8,176 nucleotides of DNA. It comes from Betaproteobacteria bacterium. Its GTDB lineage: Bacteria > Pseudomonadota > Gammaproteobacteria > Burkholderiales > Burkholderiaceae_E. The stretch lies in the NCBI GenBank assembly GCA_009925965.1, contig RFPW01000091.1, positions 1-8,176 of the forward strand, given 5' to 3'. This document shows, in pieces, positions 5,390 through 8,176 of this stretch (positions within the stretch are counted from its first letter, which is position 1; the number at the start of each line of letters is the position of its first letter). The notes under the pieces are model-generated. The model worked only from the letters and a program-made list of their open reading frames with translations. It did no database searches and was not told where the DNA came from. A program made the translations under genes and the position numbers.

Positions 5390-5998
5390 TCAGGCGCCCT
5401 CCGGATCTTCAAGGCAGGCCTTGATGGCGCGTAAGCGCCGGAGCGGGTCCATCTCGGCCAGTAGATCCAGCTTCTGCTCGCCGGGTAGCGATAGGAGTTC
5501 CGCCCACCGATTTGCGACCCAACCGCATTCGTCGAGCCGATAAGGCGGCTCCATCGGCAGGCGGTCCTCAAAACCCTTTGTTTGCGCTTGAGCAATCCAC
5601 TTCCCGAGCCGGTCACTCAGACCCTGAAGATCTTGCGGGATATCGATGGCGGGATCTGCATCGACCGTCTCAGTCTCTGCATACCAAACGCCATAAGGTC
5701 CAGCTTCAACTCCATCCAGGCGAAATCGCAGACCACCGCGACAGCGGACCCTCAAAAGTGCGGGCTGCACGGTGACGAGATCGTTAATGTGCGCCAAACA
5801 ACCCCAGGGGAAAACACTTGGAATTTGCCCTGGCCTTTGGACCTCATCGCCCTCCGATAGCCAGACTACGCCGAAAGCTGTGCCATCCTGAAAGCAACGC
5901 CGGATAAGATCAAGATACCGAACTTCGAAGATCTGCAGTTGCAGTCTGCCATCGGGAAACAAACCGTGGCCCAGGGGAAAAAGCGGCAAACGACTCAC
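5390..5998 (-). CDS. LON peptidase substrate-binding-domain protein
   Basis: A 202-residue protein consisting only of the LON N-terminal (substrate-binding) domain, with no AAA+ or Ser-Lys protease domain. The domain opens with LPLFPLGHGLFPDG (4-17) and continues with LQIFEVRYLDLIRRC (21-35), FGVVWL (42-47) and a GCLAHI segment near 66-71, the standard order in stand-alone LON-domain proteins of proteobacteria. A C-terminal helical part (about 120-202) ends in LRRLRAIKACLED. Such proteins are common but have no firm function; binding of unfolded or client proteins is inferred from the parent domain. It starts with GTG at 5998, overlapping the lldD stop codon (GTGA) with no clear Shine-Dalgarno sequence, so translation is probably coupled to lldD. 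That start leaves only three residues before the conserved block, as is usual for the family. Confidence 0.88.
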   Translation of the reverse strand: MSRLPLFPLGHGLFPDGRLQLQIFEVRYLDLIRRCFQDGTAFGVVWLSEGDEVQRPGQIPSVFPWGCLAHINDLVTVQPALLRVRCRGGLRFRLDGVEAGPYGVWYAETETVDADPAIDIPQDLQGLSDRLGKWIAQAQTKGFEDRLPMEPPYRLDECGWVANRWAELLSLPGEQKLDLLAEMDPLRRLRAIKACLEDPEGA

Positions 5999-7131
5999 GT
6001 AAGCAGTATGTTTTGATTCACCGTCTCAATGGATCGGTGACCACAAAAGGCCATGGTGAGGTCAAGTTCTTTGTGAATAATCTCCAGCGTCTTGGTCACC
6101 CCCGCCTCACCGAGTGCACCAAGGCCGTAGAGAAAAGCCCGACCAATATAAGTGCCGCGGGCCCCGAGCGCCCAAGCCTTTAGGACATCCTGCCCGCTCC
6201 GGATCCCGCCGTCCATATGGACTTCAATCTGACTACCGACTTCAGCAACAATGGCTGGCAGGGCCTCGATACTGCTCTGAGCACCATCGAGTTGCCGGCC
6301 GCCATGATTACTAACGATGAGCGCATCGGCGCCCGAGGCTACCGCCAACCGCGCATCCTCAGGATCTTGAATCCCTTTTAGGATCAATTTGCCGCCCCAC
6401 CGCTTCTTGATCCATTCGACGTCAGCCCAATTCAGGCAGGGGTCGAACTGTTGAGCCGTCCAGGCCGACAGATTGGCCATGTCGCTCACACCCGACACAT
6501 GACCGACGATATTGCCGAAGCTACGACGCTTAGTCCCAAGCATGTCGAGGCACCATGACGGCTTGGTCATCAGGTTGAGAATATTGGCAAGCGTTGGTTT
6601 GGGTGGCGCGGAGAGGCCATTTTTCAAGTCTTTGTGGCGCTGACCAAGAATCTGTAAATCCAGGGTAAGGATCAGTGCGTCGCAGCCGGCATTTCGGGCC
6701 CGCTCGATCAGGCGCTCGACAAACCCGCGGTCGCGCATGACGTACAACTGAAACCAGAAAGGCTGTTTGGTGTGGGCCGCAATATCCTCGATCGAGCAGA
6801 TGCTCATCGTGCTGAGGGTAAAACGGATGCCAAACTTTTCCGCCGCCCGCGCGGCAAGAATCTCGCCGTCGGCATGCTGCATCCCGGTCATACCAGTCGG
6901 CGCAATCGCCACAGGCATTTTGACTGGGATCCCCAACATCTTCGTCGCGGTGCTGCGCCCGTCCATATTGACCGCGACCCGCTGGCGCAACTTGATTTTC
7001 TGAAAATCGTCCGAATTGGCCCGATAGGTGCCCTCGGTCCAGCTACCGCTATCGGCGTAGTCGTAAAACATCCGGGGCACACGGCGCTCGGCCAGTACGC
7101 GCAAGTCTTCGATTGTTGTAATGACAGACAT
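5995..7131 (-). CDS. lldD: FMN-dependent alpha-hydroxy-acid dehydrogenase, L-lactate dehydrogenase type
   Basis: A 378-residue TIM-barrel flavoprotein of the glycolate oxidase/L-lactate dehydrogenase family, which oxidises L-2-hydroxy acids such as L-lactate to 2-oxo acids and passes electrons to the respiratory chain. Active-site and FMN residues line up with the family: the FYDYADSGS start (22-30), APTGMTGM (77-84), Tyr130 in QLY, Asp158 in LTLDL, Arg165 in GQRHKDLKNG (163-172), Lys252 in LKG, catalytic His276 and Arg279 in SNHGGRQLD (274-282), and DGGIRSG (307-313). Length is normal and no key residue is missing. L-lactate is the best guess; other short hydroxy acids are possible. It follows the small CxxC protein by 57 bases and overlaps the LON-domain gene by four. 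ATG at 7131 gives the standard family start, though its ribosome site is weak. Confidence 0.9.
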   Translation of the reverse strand: MSVITTIEDLRVLAERRVPRMFYDYADSGSWTEGTYRANSDDFQKIKLRQRVAVNMDGRSTATKMLGIPVKMPVAIAPTGMTGMQHADGEILAARAAEKFGIRFTLSTMSICSIEDIAAHTKQPFWFQLYVMRDRGFVERLIERARNAGCDALILTLDLQILGQRHKDLKNGLSAPPKPTLANILNLMTKPSWCLDMLGTKRRSFGNIVGHVSGVSDMANLSAWTAQQFDPCLNWADVEWIKKRWGGKLILKGIQDPEDARLAVASGADALIVSNHGGRQLDGAQSSIEALPAIVAEVGSQIEVHMDGGIRSGQDVLKAWALGARGTYIGRAFLYGLGALGEAGVTKTLEIIHKELDLTMAFCGHRSIETVNQNILLT

Positions 7132-7188
7132 AGCAATTCGGGAGGTTCAGGGGTCAGCCCCAATATTCAACGGTGATCGGATCATCCG

Positions 7189-7485
7189 TCAATGATTGGA
7201 ATCCCTTGCACTCAGATCCCAAAGCGACCCCTGCCAATGAGCGATCTGGCCCTGGCTGCCGCAGGCATAACAGTTCCAGGCGATCACCCCGTCGGCCTGG
7301 GTATCGGTATCGACCTGTTCCTTGGAACAACTTACGCATTCTGGCCCCAGATGATCCACTCGCTTGAGATCGGTCTCATGGGCCACGACGGCCGCTAAAA
7401 ATTGCCCTAGCCGGCGTTCCGCCCCTGAGGCGACAGACAAGCATCCCTTCGGATCCAGAAAATCCCGCAAATCAATGCCCTGCAT
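7189..7485 (-). CDS. Small hypothetical protein with two CxxC pairs (probable zinc ribbon)
   Basis: A 98-residue protein not assigned to a named family. The N-terminal half is helical in character, with the segment LRDFLDPKG (6-14) followed by GAERRLGQFLAAVVAHETDL (21-40). The C-terminal half has Cys50-x2-Cys53 and Cys72-x2-Cys75 separated by 18 residues, the spacing of a zinc ribbon, with CYACG as the second knuckle. Start choice is uncertain: the ATG at 7485 is used, but a TTG at 7497 would add four residues, and the AGGG upstream is rather far from the ATG. It is the first gene of the minus-strand group that continues into lldD, and is divergent from the flavin oxidoreductase gene. The protein is soluble with no signal peptide. 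Coding status is supported by the paired Cys motifs and the fitted space; function is unknown. Confidence 0.68.
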   Translation of the reverse strand: MQGIDLRDFLDPKGCLSVASGAERRLGQFLAAVVAHETDLKRVDHLGPECVSCSKEQVDTDTQADGVIAWNCYACGSQGQIAHWQGSLWDLSARDSNH

Positions 7486-7523
7486 GGCAGCGACCAACCC
7501 TGAAGATCCTGACTCTGGATAGT

Positions 7524-7532
7524 CTAGGCTAG
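7524..7532. promoter_or_regulatory. Short CTAG-G-CTAG inverted repeat in the divergent gap
   Basis: The 105-base gap between the minus-strand CxxC gene and the plus-strand flavin oxidoreductase contains CTAG, one G, then CTAG: a nine-base inverted repeat in a position where an operator for divergent transcription would be expected. It is too short to assign to any regulator. No convincing -35/-10 pair or Shine-Dalgarno sequence was seen for the oxidoreductase. Confidence 0.15.
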
Positions 7533-7590
7533 CTCGGCGACAATCGGACGTTCATTCAACAATTTCCGATCAGCCCAACTTGATACCGAC

Positions 7591-8176
7591 ATGAAAAAAC
7601 TACTCACCCCGATGGCCCTGAACGGCCTGCAACTGCCCAACCGCATTGCGATGGCCCCCCTCACGCGCTGTCGCGCGGATGCAAACGATGTCCCTCAGGC
7701 AATGTCGACCCGGTATTACACGCAACGCGCCAGCGCCGGGCTGATCATTACCGAGGCCACCAACATTTCATCGGAGACCTGCTCATTTGAGCGGGCCCCC
7801 GGCATTTACAGTCAGGCTCAAGTTGATGCCTGGCATCAGATCACCGATTCGGTGCATCAGGCGGGCGGGCGGATTTTTATGCAGCTCTGGCACTGCGGGC
7901 GCGTGGGCTCGGAAGCCATCCTGCACGGAAACCCTCCCCTGTCGCCCTCCGGCATCAACGATGATCTTCACCAGCTTCAGGTCTACGGGTTGATGGCGAA
8001 CGGCCGCTACGCGCAAATCGCGGCGACCCCGTCGCGTGCGATGACCGTCGACGAGATCCACAAGACGGTCGCGGACTATGCCCATGGCACCGCCAATGCG
8101 CTGAAGGCCGGCTGCGATGGCATCGAAATCCATGCAGCCAATGGCTACTTGATTCACCAATTCCTGTCCTCGACGC
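7591..8176 (+). CDS. Old Yellow Enzyme family NADH:flavin oxidoreductase, 3'-truncated by the window edge
   Basis: The first 195 residues of an FMN-dependent ene-reductase of the Old Yellow Enzyme family (about 350-370 aa when complete), which uses NAD(P)H to reduce electrophilic alkenes such as enones, and in some members nitro compounds or nitrate esters. The N-terminus is typical: a TPMALNGLQLPNRI start, then MAPLTRCRA (21-29) with the FMN-contacting Thr25. TEATNIS (54-60), GGRIFMQLWHCGRVG (92-106) and GCDGIEIHAANGYLIHQFLS (174-193) follow. His181 and Asn184 form the substrate-anchoring His/Asn pair, as in yeast OYE1 rather than the His/His pair of some bacterial members. ATG at 7591 matches the family start. 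The remaining barrel and the active-site regions beyond are off the window. NemA- or XenB-like identity cannot be separated on this fragment, and it is divergent from the lldD group. Confidence 0.92.
   Translation, partial: MKKLLTPMALNGLQLPNRIAMAPLTRCRADANDVPQAMSTRYYTQRASAGLIITEATNISSETCSFERAPGIYSQAQVDAWHQITDSVHQAGGRIFMQLWHCGRVGSEAILHGNPPLSPSGINDDLHQLQVYGLMANGRYAQIAATPSRAMTVDEIHKTVADYAHGTANALKAGCDGIEIHAANGYLIHQFLSST

Noticed and set aside
5032..5424. A 130-codon plus-strand frame with MDQR repeats
   Set aside because: It is the alternate-frame reading of the exported-protein repeat. The real frame has a signal peptide and ordered composition; this one has neither.
5143..5616. A 157-codon minus-strand frame spanning the repeat gene and the LON-domain gene
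   Set aside because: The repeated HTLVHTLVHT-type stretch is just the reverse reading of the 12-base repeat, and the rest overlaps two better-supported genes.
7178..7188. CGGAT-C-ATCCG inverted repeat after the stop of the CxxC gene, as a terminator
   Set aside because: The single central base cannot form an RNA loop without opening the inner pairs, and no T-run follows on either strand.
7783..8160. A 125-codon minus-strand frame opposite the flavin oxidoreductase
   Set aside because: It is antisense to the clear Old Yellow Enzyme coding sequence and shows no family features.

Overview
The window looks like a piece of a proteobacterial chromosome, most likely a betaproteobacterium of the Burkholderiales type. 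This rests on three things: moderately high GC, an orphan periplasmic binding protein of the Bug/TctC family (heavily expanded in Bordetella-like bacteria), and an rlmJ gene at the left edge. The taxonomic call is inference; no rRNA gene or other marker is present. No tRNA, rRNA, CRISPR array, insertion sequence or integrase was seen, and no gene-free stretch exceeds about 115 bases.

Layout, left to right. (1) The 3' part of rlmJ (23S rRNA adenine methyltransferase) on +, with an intrinsic-terminator-like hairpin inside its last codons and a second weaker one just after its stop. (2) An apparent catabolic cassette at 961-4794: a Bug-type solute-binding protein, an RraA/HMG-aldolase-family protein, a small DUF1330 protein on the opposite strand, an amidohydrolase close to the enamidase of nicotinate fermentation, and a DUF1185 'amino acid synthesis' family protein. 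(3) A small exported Tyr/Pro/Gly-rich protein with a 12-base tandem repeat and a His-rich tail. (4) A minus-strand group reading right to left: a small CxxC/CxxC protein, an FMN-dependent L-lactate dehydrogenase-type enzyme (lldD), and a LON-substrate-binding-domain protein that overlaps lldD by four bases. (5) Divergent from that group, the first 195 codons of an Old Yellow Enzyme family flavin oxidoreductase, cut by the window end.

The most interesting part is region 2. A binding protein for a small carboxylate, a ring-opening (en)amide hydrolase homologue, a protein of unassigned chemistry (DUF1185) and a retro-aldolase/decarboxylase-type RraA protein fit a route for taking up and degrading a cyclic amide or related N-heterocyclic acid. 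That pathway is inference. The enamidase homologue departs from the family at two metal-centre positions: Gln where the first His of the HxH motif is expected, and Lys where the bridging Glu is expected. It may therefore have a different metal site or substrate from the characterised enzyme.
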